This document shows, in pieces, positions 37,029 to 45,565 of a DNA stretch of 64,000 nt. The stretch spans positions 310,001-374,000 of the forward strand of contig NZ_JANIAC010000003.1 in NCBI RefSeq assembly GCF_024723255.1, written 5' to 3'. The DNA is from Aestuariibaculum sp. M13. Lineage in GTDB: Bacteria; Bacteroidota; Bacteroidia; Flavobacteriales; Flavobacteriaceae. The number at the start of each line of letters is the position of its first letter. Positions within the stretch are counted from its first letter, which is position 1. Made by a program: the position numbers and the translations under genes. The notes below the pieces were generated by a model. That model saw only the letters and a list, made by a program, of their open reading frames with translations. It was not told where the DNA came from and ran no database searches.

Positions 37029-38204
37029 ATGAACTACATCCTTTTTGATGGTCCGTCCAGAAATAATTTACTCCCTTTTACTTTTACACGTCCGGTAGCA
37101 GATATAAGAATTGGTATTTTAACCATTCGCGAAAAATGGGAAACCTTTTTAGATTCTACCACTACTACGGTAACGGAAGACTATTTATCTGATAAATACC
37201 CCATGGTAGAGATGGACGAAAACATTATGATTAATGCGTCGTTTTTACCAAATTTTGAATTGGTAGAAATGGTGAAAGATTTACAGGAAAATCAGGCGAT
37301 TTTTAAAGATGAAGATGTTATTGCATTTTATACCAAGGATACTCAGGATGATATTAATTTTGAGAATTATGAAGCTTTAGAGTTTCATGATGAATTGATT
37401 AAAGTTGAAAACACCTGGGATATATTTTCTAAAAACGGAGAAGCTATACAGGAAGATTTTAATCTGTTAACTAAAGGAAGACGCTCACAACCAATTCCAT
37501 CGAGTTGCAACATTATTGCAGCTGAAAATATATTTATTGAAGAGGGGGCTAAGCTTGAGTTTGTAACCCTAAACGCGAGTAGCGGACCAATTTATATTAG
37601 TAAAGACGCCGAAATAATGGAGGGGTCTTTAATTCGCGGACCTTTTTCATTAGGGCAATCTTCTACAGTTAAAATGGGAGCTAAAATTTATGGACCAACC
37701 ACGGTAGGGCCTAGCAGTACAGTTGGAGGAGAGGTTAAGAACTCTGTTATTTTTGGGTATTCCAATAAGGGTCATGAAGGGTATTTAGGCAATTCTGTAT
37801 TAGGTGAATGGTGTAATTTAGGGGCCGATACTAATAATTCTAACCTTAAAAATAATTACGCTGAAGTTAGACTATGGAATTATGAAACCGAAGGTTTTGC
37901 CAGAACCGGATTGCAGTTTTGTGGTTTAATGATGGGAGATCACAGTAAATGTGGGATCAATACCATGTTTAATACAGGTACAGTAGTTGGGGTAAGTGCT
38001 AATATTTTTGGAAGTGGATTCCCAAGAAATTTTGTGCCAAGTTATAGTTGGGGTGGAAGCGCCGGATTTACAACCTACACAACCAAAAAGGCTTTTGAAG
38101 TGATGGAAGTGGTCATGTCTAGACGTAATTTGTCTTTAACAGAGCAGGATAAGGCTATTTTTGAACACATTTTTGAGGAAACAGCGAAGTACAGACGTCA
38201 ATAG
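37029..38204 (+). CDS. GlmU-like sugar nucleotidyltransferase/acetyltransferase (alternative bacterial type)
   Basis: A 391-residue two-domain protein. The N-terminal part (about 1-170) resembles the alternative GlmU family of Bacteroidota (MNYILFDGPSRNNLLPFTFTRPVADIRIGI). It lacks the usual G-x-G-T-R-M nucleotide loop at the start. Residues about 180-330 are hexapeptide repeats of a left-handed beta-helix (FVTLNASSGPIYISKDAEIMEGSLIRGPF). It would make UDP-N-acetylglucosamine for envelope synthesis, but some members may only have the acyltransferase part active. Flanked by terminators, so a single-gene transcript. Confidence 0.8.
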   Translation: MNYILFDGPSRNNLLPFTFTRPVADIRIGILTIREKWETFLDSTTTTVTEDYLSDKYPMVEMDENIMINASFLPNFELVEMVKDLQENQAIFKDEDVIAFYTKDTQDDINFENYEALEFHDELIKVENTWDIFSKNGEAIQEDFNLLTKGRRSQPIPSSCNIIAAENIFIEEGAKLEFVTLNASSGPIYISKDAEIMEGSLIRGPFSLGQSSTVKMGAKIYGPTTVGPSSTVGGEVKNSVIFGYSNKGHEGYLGNSVLGEWCNLGADTNNSNLKNNYAEVRLWNYETEGFARTGLQFCGLMMGDHSKCGINTMFNTGTVVGVSANIFGSGFPRNFVPSYSWGGSAGFTTYTTKKAFEVMEVVMSRRNLSLTEQDKAIFEHIFEETAKYRRQ

Positions 38205-38240
38205 ATTTTTCAGGAGAATTAAAAATCATTTTCTATATTT

Positions 38241-38282
38241 GAGAGAAACACCTTTAAAAATAAGGTGTTTCTCTTTTTTATT
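38241..38282 (+). terminator. Terminator of the GlmU-like gene
   Basis: AGAAACACCTT / AAGGTGTTTCT around TAAAAAT, followed by CTTTTTTTA. It lies before the small membrane protein gene. Confidence 0.88.
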
Positions 38283-38300
38283 TAATTCTATCTGTTACTT

Positions 38301-38633
38301 ATGTTAGGTATCTTTTTTATTTATTTTATCGGCAAAAAGTTTTATGAATTAGCTGGTCGGTACAATCAGAATCAATGGTTGTTTGCTATTTTGAGTATTG
38401 TGGTGTATTACGCTTCAATGGTACTTTTTGTAATCGGATTAGTTATTTTTGATGAATTTGTATTCAACTGGTATATTGATTGGGATAATAATTCGTCTAT
38501 AAGCTATTTAGGGATACCTGTTGGTTTGCTAACGCTTTATGGATTTTATAAATTCTTAGAATCTCGTTGGAAAAATAATGTTGTAATTATAAAGGATGAA
38601 ATTCAGGATATAGGCAAAAGCATTGATAATTAA
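38301..38633 (+). CDS. Small membrane protein of unknown function
   Basis: A 110-residue protein with two or three membrane segments (about 2-18, 28-50 and 66-84) and a charged C-terminal tail (WKNNVVIIKDEIQDIGKSIDN). I do not recognise the family. It starts just after a terminator. Its stop codon TAA (38631-38633) overlaps the stop of the convergent gene on the minus strand, both lying in the four bases TTAA at 38630-38633. Confidence 0.55.
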   Translation: MLGIFFIYFIGKKFYELAGRYNQNQWLFAILSIVVYYASMVLFVIGLVIFDEFVFNWYIDWDNNSSISYLGIPVGLLTLYGFYKFLESRWKNNVVIIKDEIQDIGKSIDN

Positions 38634-40279
38634 TCGTGCTTTACTTTTTTTGTCTGTTTTAAGTTTAATAAATTGATTGGGTTAATACCTAAATCCATTA
38701 CATTTTTTCTGGTAAATCTAACAACTTCGTCATAAAACATAACAACTACCGGGGCTTGTTGCATGACCAAGCTATCCATTTTAGTGTACAGCTGTTTTCG
38801 GTTTTCGGTATTTGTTTCTTTAAAAGCCTGTTCGTATAAAGTATCGAATGATTCACTTTTAAAGTGCGTATAGTTTGGTCCGTTGGGAGCAAAGTTTTTA
38901 CTGTAATAAAGCGATAAGTAATTTTCGGCATCAGGATAATCGGCCACCCAACTGGCTCTAAACATATCTAATTTCCCGTTTGCTTTAGCGTCTTTTAGAG
39001 TAGCCGCAGGAATAACATCAACATGAACCTGTAATCCTGTTTTTTGAATTTCCCGCTGAATATATTCACAAAAACTTAAATAGTTGCTGGTTGTTGTGAT
39101 GGTAATTTCAGGGTTTTCTATACCGGTTTCAGCTTTAAATTTAGTAACAAGATCTTTGGCTTTTTCGGGTTGGTAAGTAAATCCGATATTATCGTTGTAG
39201 CCAGGTAAGCCTTTTGGGATAAATCCACCGTTTGCCGGAATACCAATGCCATTACGCAGGTAAATCATCATTTTATTTCTGTCAAAACCATAATTTACCG
39301 CTTTTCTGATGTATTCAGACTGTATTTCAGGAACTTCAGCATCCATATAGAACGCTAAATATTCAGTGTTTAAATAGGGGCCACGAATCATATTAACCTC
39401 AGATTTATACAAATCTCGTAACTTCCCGTCGGCAGTCAGTATTTCATCTTTGTACGAAGCATCCAATCCCGAAACAAAATCAATGTTTCCTTGAGCAAAT
39501 TGTAAAAATTCACTTTGTTTGTCCGGTAAAAATGTAATGGCTATAGCCTCAAGATACGGTAGTTTATTTCCGTTTGTATCTTTTTCAAAATAGTTTTCGT
39601 TCTTTCTGAATACCAGTTTTATGTTTTCCTCCCAGCGTTTTAATTTAAAAGGTCCGGTGCCAATAGGGTTAGATCTGAAATCGCTACCATAAAATTCTAC
39701 AATTTCTTTAGGCACCACACTACAGTATTTCATGGTTAGTAGACCAAGAAAGGCAGGAAATGGTTGTTTTAGGGTTATTTGAAAAATGGTGTCGTTAACA
39801 GCTTTAAAGTTGTTGACTTTATTTAAAACCCAGCTTCCCGGAGAAGCAACTTGTTTGTCCAGTAATCTGTTCAGGCTATATTCAAAATCTGCTGCAGTAA
39901 CAGTTCTTGTGGAATCTTTTCCGAAGCGTTCGTGTTTATGAAACCTAACGTCGCTACGAAGTGAGAAATTGTAAGTTAAGGCATCTTCAGAAATGGTCCA
40001 GCTTTTTGCAATACAAGGTAATACCTGCATGTCGTCATCCATTTGAACTAACCCGTTAAAAAGTTGATTAGTAGCCCAGATATCGGCTATGTCTTTTGAA
40101 AAGGCAGGGTCTAAAGAACCAATGTTTTTGTGTTCGTTATATTTAAAAACTAAATGATCTCGATTGTTTTTTTGTTTAGAATCACATGAAAAGCATAAAA
40201 GAATTGCTGTAAAACAATTTAATAAAACGAAAATACGAGTTTGTTTTTTTATCACATTGGTAGTATTAAGGTGTTTCAA
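38630..40279 (-). CDS. Peptide-binding lipoprotein (SBP family 5, OppA/DppA-like), without its transporter
   Basis: A 549-residue solute-binding protein with lipobox (CFSC, Cys32) after a hydrophobic N-terminus. The family 5 pattern is clear: SLDPAFSKDIADIWATNQLFNGLVQMDD, then PCIAKSWTISEDALTYNFSLRSDVRFH, and RKAVNYGFDRNKMM in the second lobe. Such proteins bind peptides, nickel or oligosaccharides for an ABC importer. No permease or ATPase gene is next to it, so it either uses components encoded elsewhere or acts as a stand-alone receptor. The C-terminal end overlaps the stop of the convergent small membrane protein gene. Confidence 0.88.
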   Translation of the reverse strand: MKHLNTTNVIKKQTRIFVLLNCFTAILLCFSCDSKQKNNRDHLVFKYNEHKNIGSLDPAFSKDIADIWATNQLFNGLVQMDDDMQVLPCIAKSWTISEDALTYNFSLRSDVRFHKHERFGKDSTRTVTAADFEYSLNRLLDKQVASPGSWVLNKVNNFKAVNDTIFQITLKQPFPAFLGLLTMKYCSVVPKEIVEFYGSDFRSNPIGTGPFKLKRWEENIKLVFRKNENYFEKDTNGNKLPYLEAIAITFLPDKQSEFLQFAQGNIDFVSGLDASYKDEILTADGKLRDLYKSEVNMIRGPYLNTEYLAFYMDAEVPEIQSEYIRKAVNYGFDRNKMMIYLRNGIGIPANGGFIPKGLPGYNDNIGFTYQPEKAKDLVTKFKAETGIENPEITITTTSNYLSFCEYIQREIQKTGLQVHVDVIPAATLKDAKANGKLDMFRASWVADYPDAENYLSLYYSKNFAPNGPNYTHFKSESFDTLYEQAFKETNTENRKQLYTKMDSLVMQQAPVVVMFYDEVVRFTRKNVMDLGINPINLLNLKQTKKVKHD

Positions 40280-40457
40280 AAATAGCAGTTTTGTGTTCTA
40301 TATCTAAATTATTTTTAAGGTTTCATTGATGATTTTAGTGACTTTTTAAGAAAATGTGTGTCCTAATTAATGGTTAAGCAAATTTGCTATTATTGGCAAA
40401 TCCTATTTTCAAGTCTCTCACTGTGGGCTTATAATTTATGTTATGTCCTGAAATTCG

Positions 40458-40490
40458 GAGCGTTTCGATTAGAAACGCTCTTTTTTTCTT
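40458..40490 (+). terminator. Orphan terminator upstream of mtaB
   Basis: GAGCGTTTC / GAAACGCTC around GATTA, followed by TTTTTTTCTT. It points along the plus strand, yet no plus-strand gene lies between it and 38633. It may end a small RNA or stop antisense transcription. Confidence 0.7.
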
Positions 40491-40497
40491 ATCTTTG
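40490..40497 (+). promoter_or_regulatory. mtaB -7 promoter box
   Basis: TATCTTTG followed by CAC is an exact -7 box, 19 bases before the start codon. No TTG is found at -33; that space is taken by the terminator hairpin. Confidence 0.65.
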
Positions 40498-40515
40498 CAC
40501 GTTTTTAAAAAGGTT

Positions 40516-41847
40516 ATGGATTCAAGAAAGAAGGTAGCATTTTATACGTTAGGCTGTAAACTTAATTTTTCTGAAACTTCAACAATTGCAAGAAGTTTTT
40601 CTGAAGAAGGGTTCGATCGTGTGGATTTTTCTGAAAATGCAGATATATATGTGATAAATACGTGTTCGGTAACTGAAAATGCCGATAAGCGTTTTAAAAG
40701 TATCGTGAAGCAGGCTCAGAAGATAAACCCAGATGCTTTTGTTGCTGCCGTAGGATGTTATGCCCAATTGAAACCTCAGGAATTAGCCGATGTAGATGGG
40801 GTAGATTTGGTTTTAGGAGCTACAGAAAAATTCAAAATTACCGATTATCTTAACGATTTAACCAAGAACGATTTAGGGGAAGTGCATTCCTGTGAGATTG
40901 AAGAAGCCGATTTTTATGTAGGTAGTTATTCTATTGGAGACAGAACACGTGCCTTTTTAAAAGTTCAGGATGGTTGTGATTATAAATGTACTTACTGTAC
41001 AATTCCTTTAGCACGTGGTATTTCCAGAAGTGATACTATGGAAAATGTGCTTAAAAATGCCAGAGAAATTTCAGCTCAAAATATTAAAGAAATCGTTTTA
41101 ACCGGTGTAAATATTGGTGATTACGGAAAAGGAGAATTTGGTAATAAAAAACACGAGCATACCTTTTTAGATCTGGTTACCGAACTGGATAAAGTAGATG
41201 GTATTGAGCGTTTACGAATTTCATCTATAGAACCTAACCTATTGAAAAACGAAACAATTGATTTGGTTTCAAAATCCAGAGCTTTTGTGCCGCATTTTCA
41301 CGTGCCATTACAAAGCGGAAGTAACGATATACTAAAGAAAATGAAGCGCCGTTACATGCGTGAGTTATATGTAGATCGTGTTTCAAAAATTAAAGAAGTG
41401 ATGCCGCATGCCTGTATTGGGGTAGATGTTATTGTTGGTTTTCCAGGGGAAACAGATGAACATTTCTTAGAAACCTATAACTTTTTAAATGAACTGGATA
41501 TTTCATATCTGCATGTGTTTACGTATTCAGAGCGTGATAATACGGAGGCAGCCGAAATGGATGGCGTGGTAGCTAATAATGTACGTTCTAAGCGTAGTAA
41601 AATGTTACGAGGTTTATCGGTTAAAAAGCGTCGTGCATTTTATGAAAGTCAGATAGAAACCACGAGAACTGTGCTTTTTGAAGGAGAAAATAAAGAGGGC
41701 TATATTCACGGATTTACAGAAAATTACGTAAAAGTAAAAGCGCCTTGGAATCCGGAATTGGTCAATACTCTACACGAAGTGAAGTTAACCAAAATTGATA
41801 CAGATGGCTTGGTAAGGTTTGAATTTACCAACGAATTGGCAGTTTAA
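40516..41847 (+). CDS. mtaB: tRNA (ct6A/t6A37) methylthiotransferase, MtaB type
   Basis: Radical SAM enzyme that adds a methylthio group to C2 of t6A at position 37 of tRNAs reading ANN codons. From the chosen start the protein is 443 residues. The N-terminal UPF0004 domain has cluster cysteines in YTLGCKLNFSE, INTCSVTENADKR and AAVGCYAQ. The radical SAM motif is DGCDYKCTYCTIPLARG, and a C-terminal TRAM-like domain follows. The order GCKLN and the length fit MtaB rather than MiaB or RimO. The longer reading frame from 40438 is rejected because it runs through the terminator and promoter. Confidence 0.92.
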   Translation: MDSRKKVAFYTLGCKLNFSETSTIARSFSEEGFDRVDFSENADIYVINTCSVTENADKRFKSIVKQAQKINPDAFVAAVGCYAQLKPQELADVDGVDLVLGATEKFKITDYLNDLTKNDLGEVHSCEIEEADFYVGSYSIGDRTRAFLKVQDGCDYKCTYCTIPLARGISRSDTMENVLKNAREISAQNIKEIVLTGVNIGDYGKGEFGNKKHEHTFLDLVTELDKVDGIERLRISSIEPNLLKNETIDLVSKSRAFVPHFHVPLQSGSNDILKKMKRRYMRELYVDRVSKIKEVMPHACIGVDVIVGFPGETDEHFLETYNFLNELDISYLHVFTYSERDNTEAAEMDGVVANNVRSKRSKMLRGLSVKKRRAFYESQIETTRTVLFEGENKEGYIHGFTENYVKVKAPWNPELVNTLHEVKLTKIDTDGLVRFEFTNELAV

Positions 41848-41860
41848 TGTTTAGTTAATC

Positions 41861-41893
41861 TGAAAAAACAGGCAACTCAACTGTTTTTTTCTG
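41861..41893 (+). terminator. mtaB terminator
   Basis: AAAAAACAG / CTGTTTTTTT around GCAACTCAA, 14 bases after the stop codon. Confidence 0.75.
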
Positions 41894-41943
41894 TAGTTTG
41901 GGCGTTTACCATATATTTTAGCGCATGTAATGTCCCAAATTAT

Positions 41944-42450
41944 ATGAAATCATTGATTCCAATACTATTTATATTTCTTGCATTATTTACAAGCTGTAAC
42001 ACAGAGTCTGTAGATGTTAACGATAATGCTGTTGAAGGAACTTGGAAGTTAACCTCCTGGACAGTTGGTATTCCTGTCGATTTAAATGGAGATTCTGTTT
42101 TAAGTACTAATCTTATAGAAGAGGTTTCTTGTGAGAGTTTGGAAATATTAACATTCTCTGTTGATGGTACTGTGGTGTCAAATTTAACTTTTAACCCGAG
42201 TGTTATGATTAGCCTGAACGAAACTTTAGGTGTATATGTATATCAGGTGCAGTGTGATAATGAAGGTTCTATAGGTTTCGCTGCGTCATATGAGCATAAG
42301 GGCTCAAGTGTTTTTATTAATGAACGAGAAGCGGTTGTTAGTGGTAATACATTAACAATGATTTATAAAAATGCTCAGAAGATTCACAATATTGCTAAAA
42401 CAGATATTTTAGAAACAAAAGATATTACGTTGGTTTATACAAGACTTTAA
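41944..42450 (+). CDS. Lipocalin-like lipoprotein of unknown function
   Basis: A 168-residue lipoprotein with lipobox LFTSC (Cys18). The start of the mature part (VEGTWKLTSWTVGIPVDLNGD) and the ending in alternating hydrophobic strands fit the small lipocalin-like/DUF5004 proteins common in flavobacteria. No ligand can be proposed. Flanked by terminators on both sides, so it is its own transcript; a TATATTTTA box at about 41913 may be its -7 element. Confidence 0.65.
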   Translation: MKSLIPILFIFLALFTSCNTESVDVNDNAVEGTWKLTSWTVGIPVDLNGDSVLSTNLIEEVSCESLEILTFSVDGTVVSNLTFNPSVMISLNETLGVYVYQVQCDNEGSIGFAASYEHKGSSVFINEREAVVSGNTLTMIYKNAQKIHNIAKTDILETKDITLVYTRL

Positions 42451-42470
42451 GAATCAAATTAGATATAAAG

Positions 42471-42506
42471 AAAAATCCAAAACCTTAAGGTTTTGGATTT
42501 TTTTAT
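42471..42506 (+). terminator. Bidirectional terminator after the lipocalin-like gene
   Basis: AAATCCAAAACC / GGTTTTGGATTT with loop TTAA, flanked by runs of A and T. Shared with the convergent 98-residue gene. Confidence 0.92.
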
Positions 42507-42523
42507 GTTTTAAATTTTAAAAA

Positions 42524-42820
42524 TTAAATTCTAACACCAACCGGCAGCATGCGCTTGTATTTTCGGTTGCTTCTCACAAACTTAGCTATTTCAGGACTTG
42601 TAGGAACAACGCTTAAATTGCGTTCTTCAATTGATTTAAACACAGCTTCTAAAAATTCTTTCCTGAATTCATCATCTTTAATCTGTTCAGGAATGATAAG
42701 CTTGGTTAAAAAAATTTTTCGTTCTTGAAGTGAGTACTCAATCTTAGCTAAGTGGCTATCAATTTTCAGTTCAAACTGACGTAAAAAATCATTGTCTACT
42801 AATTCTGCGGCATCAATCAT
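42524..42820 (-). CDS. Small conserved protein resembling a YidJ-type GNAT acetyltransferase
   Basis: A 98-residue protein. The pattern HLAKIEYSLQERKIFLTKLIIPEQIKDDEFRKEFLEAVFKS, then RNLSVVPTSPEIAKFVRSNRKY, matches the strand-strand-helix-strand order of the short GNAT_acetyltr_2 (YidJ) family, including the ending after the P-x-x-P type motif. The acetyl-CoA loop (R/Q-x-x-G-x-G/A) appears to be replaced by KDDEFRK, so activity is doubtful. It is in a single-gene transcript ending in a strong terminator. The family call is from memory of the fold pattern. Confidence 0.6.
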   Translation of the reverse strand: MIDAAELVDNDFLRQFELKIDSHLAKIEYSLQERKIFLTKLIIPEQIKDDEFRKEFLEAVFKSIEERNLSVVPTSPEIAKFVRSNRKYKRMLPVGVRI

Positions 42821-42932
42821 GATTGTTTTTATTTCTTAGGAATCGTTAAAAAAGTGGGTGCTATTTGTATAACTTTGTTTTGCAAGTTACGAAAAATAAT
42901 CCTTAAAGGAAAGTAAATGGCGCCTTAATGCC

Positions 42933-42965
42933 TTGCTGTATAAATGTTTAGTGTTTGTACGTTTG
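42933..42965 (+). promoter_or_regulatory. Promoter of the alpha/beta hydrolase gene
   Basis: TACGTTTG (42958-42965) is an exact -7 box; TTG (42933-42935) lies 22 bases upstream. Transcription would begin about 42970, which supports the ATG at 42998 as the start of the gene. Confidence 0.6.
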
Positions 42966-42997
42966 AGGATTTTAAAATAGATAAAGTATATTTAACT

Positions 42998-43663
42998 ATG
43001 GCAACAGAAACTATACATGTATATTTTATGCCGGGTATGGCGGCAAGCCCTAAAATTTTTGAGTATATCAAATTTCCGGAGCCGCAATTTAAACTTCACT
43101 TTTTAGAGTGGATAATGCCAGAAAGAGAGGAGTCGATTAACGATTATGCCTTACGTATATGTGAACATATAGAATTTGACAATGTTGTTTTGGTTGGCGT
43201 GTCTTTTGGTGGTGTATTGGTGCAGGAGATGAGTAAGCATATTTCGGTTAGAAAACTAATTATTGTATCGAGTGTTAAACAACAGAATGAACTACCAAGG
43301 CAAATGCTTATAGCAAAGGCTACTATGGCTTATAAATTAGTGCCTACACAATTAGCAAGTAAAATTGACGTTGTTGCTAAATATGCTTTTGGCAATAATG
43401 TTACCAAGCGCTTGGATTTATATAAAAAATACCTGTCGGTAAACGATAGCAGATATTTAAGCTGGGCTATAGAACAGATGGTATGTTGGAGTCAAACAAT
43501 TGTTCCTGAGGGTTTGGTTCATATTCATGGTGATAACGATTCTGTATTTCCAATTAAGAATATTAAAAATTGTATAATTATAAAGGGAGGAACCCATATT
43601 ATGATTATCAATAAATATAAATGGTTCAATGAAAATTTGCCACAGATTATTTTAGAAGCATAA
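42998..43663 (+). CDS. Alpha/beta hydrolase
   Basis: A 221-residue protein from the chosen start (MATETIHVYFMPGMAASPKIF). The nucleophile elbow is VLVGVSFGGVLVQEM (G-x-S-x-G-G). The catalytic His is probably in IIKGGTHIMII near the C-terminus, and the Asp in HIHGDNDSVFP. No signal peptide, so it is cytoplasmic. The substrate is unknown; relatives include small esterases. It is followed after 36 bases by a lytic transglycosylase gene, perhaps cotranscribed. Confidence 0.82.
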   Translation: MATETIHVYFMPGMAASPKIFEYIKFPEPQFKLHFLEWIMPEREESINDYALRICEHIEFDNVVLVGVSFGGVLVQEMSKHISVRKLIIVSSVKQQNELPRQMLIAKATMAYKLVPTQLASKIDVVAKYAFGNNVTKRLDLYKKYLSVNDSRYLSWAIEQMVCWSQTIVPEGLVHIHGDNDSVFPIKNIKNCIIIKGGTHIMIINKYKWFNENLPQIILEA

Positions 43664-43699
43664 TCAATTTTATTACCTTTAGAGAAAAACTTTTTAGCG

Positions 43700-44620
43700 A
43701 TGAAGATTATAGAGAAAGCCTTGGCGTTTGTGGGATTATTAAGTTTATGTGCGTTATTTATTTATGCTCTGCAAGACGCGCCAACAGATGAAAATTTTGA
43801 GAAGAAATTGATAAACGATTATAACGTTTATGCCATTCAGGTACCAGATGATTTGGAGTTTTCGGGAGAACCTTTGCCATTAAAAAATCCTGATATTTTA
43901 GAGCGTATGGATAGAGAGTTGTTGGTTAACACGTATTGGCAATCTAACGGGTTGTTAATGTTTAAGCGTGCCAATAAATATTTTCCGGTAATCGAGCCTA
44001 TTTTGAAGAAGAATGGTATCCCCGATGATTTTAAATATTTGGCCGTAATAGAAAGTGGCTTAACCAATGTCGTGTCTCCTGCAGGAGCAAGAGGTGTTTG
44101 GCAAATTATGCCAGCAACAGCAAAAGAAAATGGATTAGAAGTAAATGATAATGTTGATGAGCGTTATAATCTTGAAAAATCTACTGAAGTTGCTTGTAAG
44201 TATTTATTGGATGCAAAAAACAATTTAGGAAGCTGGACATTGGCAGCAGCGGCTTACAATGCAGGTAATGCTGGTGTGGCAAGACGTTTAAGAGAGCAAA
44301 ATGTAACAGATTATTACGATTTACTTTTAGGGGAAGAAACAGGGCGTTATTTGTTTAGAATCGTTGCGTTGAAAGAAATTTTATCTCATCCTGCGAAATA
44401 CGGATTCAACTTTAGAGAAAAAGATTTATATCAGGAAGTGCCTACCTATAAAGTGAAAGTGGATTCAGCGGTAACCGACTTTACTAAGTTTGCTGAAGGT
44501 TTTGGTATTAATTACAAGATATTGAAATTGCACAACCCTTGGTTAAGAGAACCACACCTGAATAACAAGTCTCGAAAAATGTATGAGATTGATATTCCAA
44601 AAGAAGGGTATTACAATTAA
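43700..44620 (+). CDS. Lytic transglycosylase (MltD-like, family 1 SLT domain)
   Basis: Cleaves the peptidoglycan glycan strand with formation of 1,6-anhydro-muramic acid. An N-terminal membrane anchor (residues 7-24) precedes the SLT domain: YLAVIESGLTNVVSPAGARGVWQIMPATA with the catalytic Glu118, then AAAAYNAGNAGVARRL. The length (306) and the end without LysM repeats set it apart from full MltD (452). The C-terminal part (DFTKFAEGFGINYKILKLHNPWLREP) looks like a degenerate LysM-like fold. Terminator follows. Confidence 0.9.
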   Translation: MKIIEKALAFVGLLSLCALFIYALQDAPTDENFEKKLINDYNVYAIQVPDDLEFSGEPLPLKNPDILERMDRELLVNTYWQSNGLLMFKRANKYFPVIEPILKKNGIPDDFKYLAVIESGLTNVVSPAGARGVWQIMPATAKENGLEVNDNVDERYNLEKSTEVACKYLLDAKNNLGSWTLAAAAYNAGNAGVARRLREQNVTDYYDLLLGEETGRYLFRIVALKEILSHPAKYGFNFREKDLYQEVPTYKVKVDSAVTDFTKFAEGFGINYKILKLHNPWLREPHLNNKSRKMYEIDIPKEGYYN

Positions 44621-44636
44621 GATTAATAATGTATAG

Positions 44637-44675
44637 ATAAAAAAAAAGCACATCATTTAGATGTGCTTTTTTTAT
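44637..44675 (+). terminator. Bidirectional terminator, transglycosylase / TPR protein
   Basis: AAAAAAAGCACATC / GATGTGCTTTTTTT with loop ATTTA. Both sides carry homopolymer runs. Confidence 0.92.
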
Positions 44676-44693
44676 ATCCTATTTAGAAGGAAA

Positions 44694-45269
44694 TTATCCT
44701 CTTCTTTTTTGTGCTCTAATCGATCCGCCAGCACCGTAATGTTGACTTGGTCCTTGTGCGCGCTTCATATTATCTTTCATCATTTTAATTTGATCGGCAA
44801 GCATGCCTTGTTTATCTAATTTAGAAGCTTCGCTCAATAATTTCTGAGCTTCCTGCTTTCTGCGTTTAGAAAAAGCAATTCCAGCTAAATTTAATTTAGC
44901 CATAGCTAAGTCATGATCCATAGATAATCCTAAAGTTACCGCTTTCTTAAAGAATTTTTCAGCTTCATTAACATTAGACTGCGATACCATTAAACCGTGT
45001 AGGTAGTTGTAGTAGCCCTGTTGTTTTTTTACTAAAGCACTTTCAGGGTTTTTAATTTTATCTAACCATTTTTTAGCACCATCAAAATCCTGTTTACGTA
45101 ATCTTAAAAATGCCAGTAAAATAAATTCGTTTTTAAAATATAAGAATACAAATATTAAAGATAGTAGTATAAGCATAATACCATTACCAATATTATTCTC
45201 AACAAATTGATAAATAGCATACCCGAAAATGGCGATCGCTATGATAAGTTTTATAATTTTATTGTACAT
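44694..45269 (-). CDS. Membrane protein with TPR-like helices (DUF2892-like N-terminus)
   Basis: A 191-residue protein. Two membrane helices (about 5-22 and 28-46) form a short hairpin, then three helix pairs of the TPR type (KQDFDGAKKWLDKIKNP, VNEAEKFFKKAVTLGL, MAKLNLAGIAFSKRRKQEAQKLLSEASKL). The C-terminus is basic and glycine-rich (HYGAGGSIRAQKRRG). The role is unknown; TPR parts mediate protein contacts. It is a single gene convergent with the lytic transglycosylase gene, the two sharing a terminator, and divergent from rpmH. Confidence 0.65.
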   Translation of the reverse strand: MYNKIIKLIIAIAIFGYAIYQFVENNIGNGIMLILLSLIFVFLYFKNEFILLAFLRLRKQDFDGAKKWLDKIKNPESALVKKQQGYYNYLHGLMVSQSNVNEAEKFFKKAVTLGLSMDHDLAMAKLNLAGIAFSKRRKQEAQKLLSEASKLDKQGMLADQIKMMKDNMKRAQGPSQHYGAGGSIRAQKRRG

Positions 45270-45466
45270 TTTTATTAGGTTTGTAGTGTTTAATAGGCTT
45301 TTTAAAACCTGGTTACCTTTATTCGATTTGCAAATAAACTAAAATTTTATCAAAATAGAATAAAAGATAATTAACAAAAAGCGGGCGATTATCCTAAATA
45401 AATAGGCTTATGAAGGGCTCGAAAACGTATCAAAAAATTATTTCAAAATATTTTTTTAAATAACGT

Positions 45467-45496
45467 TTGTCAATGTGAAAAGTCTTTGTATATTTG
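45467..45496 (+). promoter_or_regulatory. rpmH promoter
   Basis: TTG (45467-45469), a 19-base spacer and TATATTTG followed by C (45489-45496) make an ideal Bacteroidota promoter, leaving a leader of about 65 bases. Confidence 0.82.
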
Positions 45497-45565
45497 CGCT
45501 CAGTTTTGGAGGAACCCAAAGAAATAATAATTAAGTACAATTCAGATTTTTAAAGATACAAGATA

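Noticed and set aside
40438-40515. Longer start for mtaB
   Set aside because: It would translate through a terminator hairpin and the -7 box; the family starts at MDSRKKVAFYTLGCKLN.
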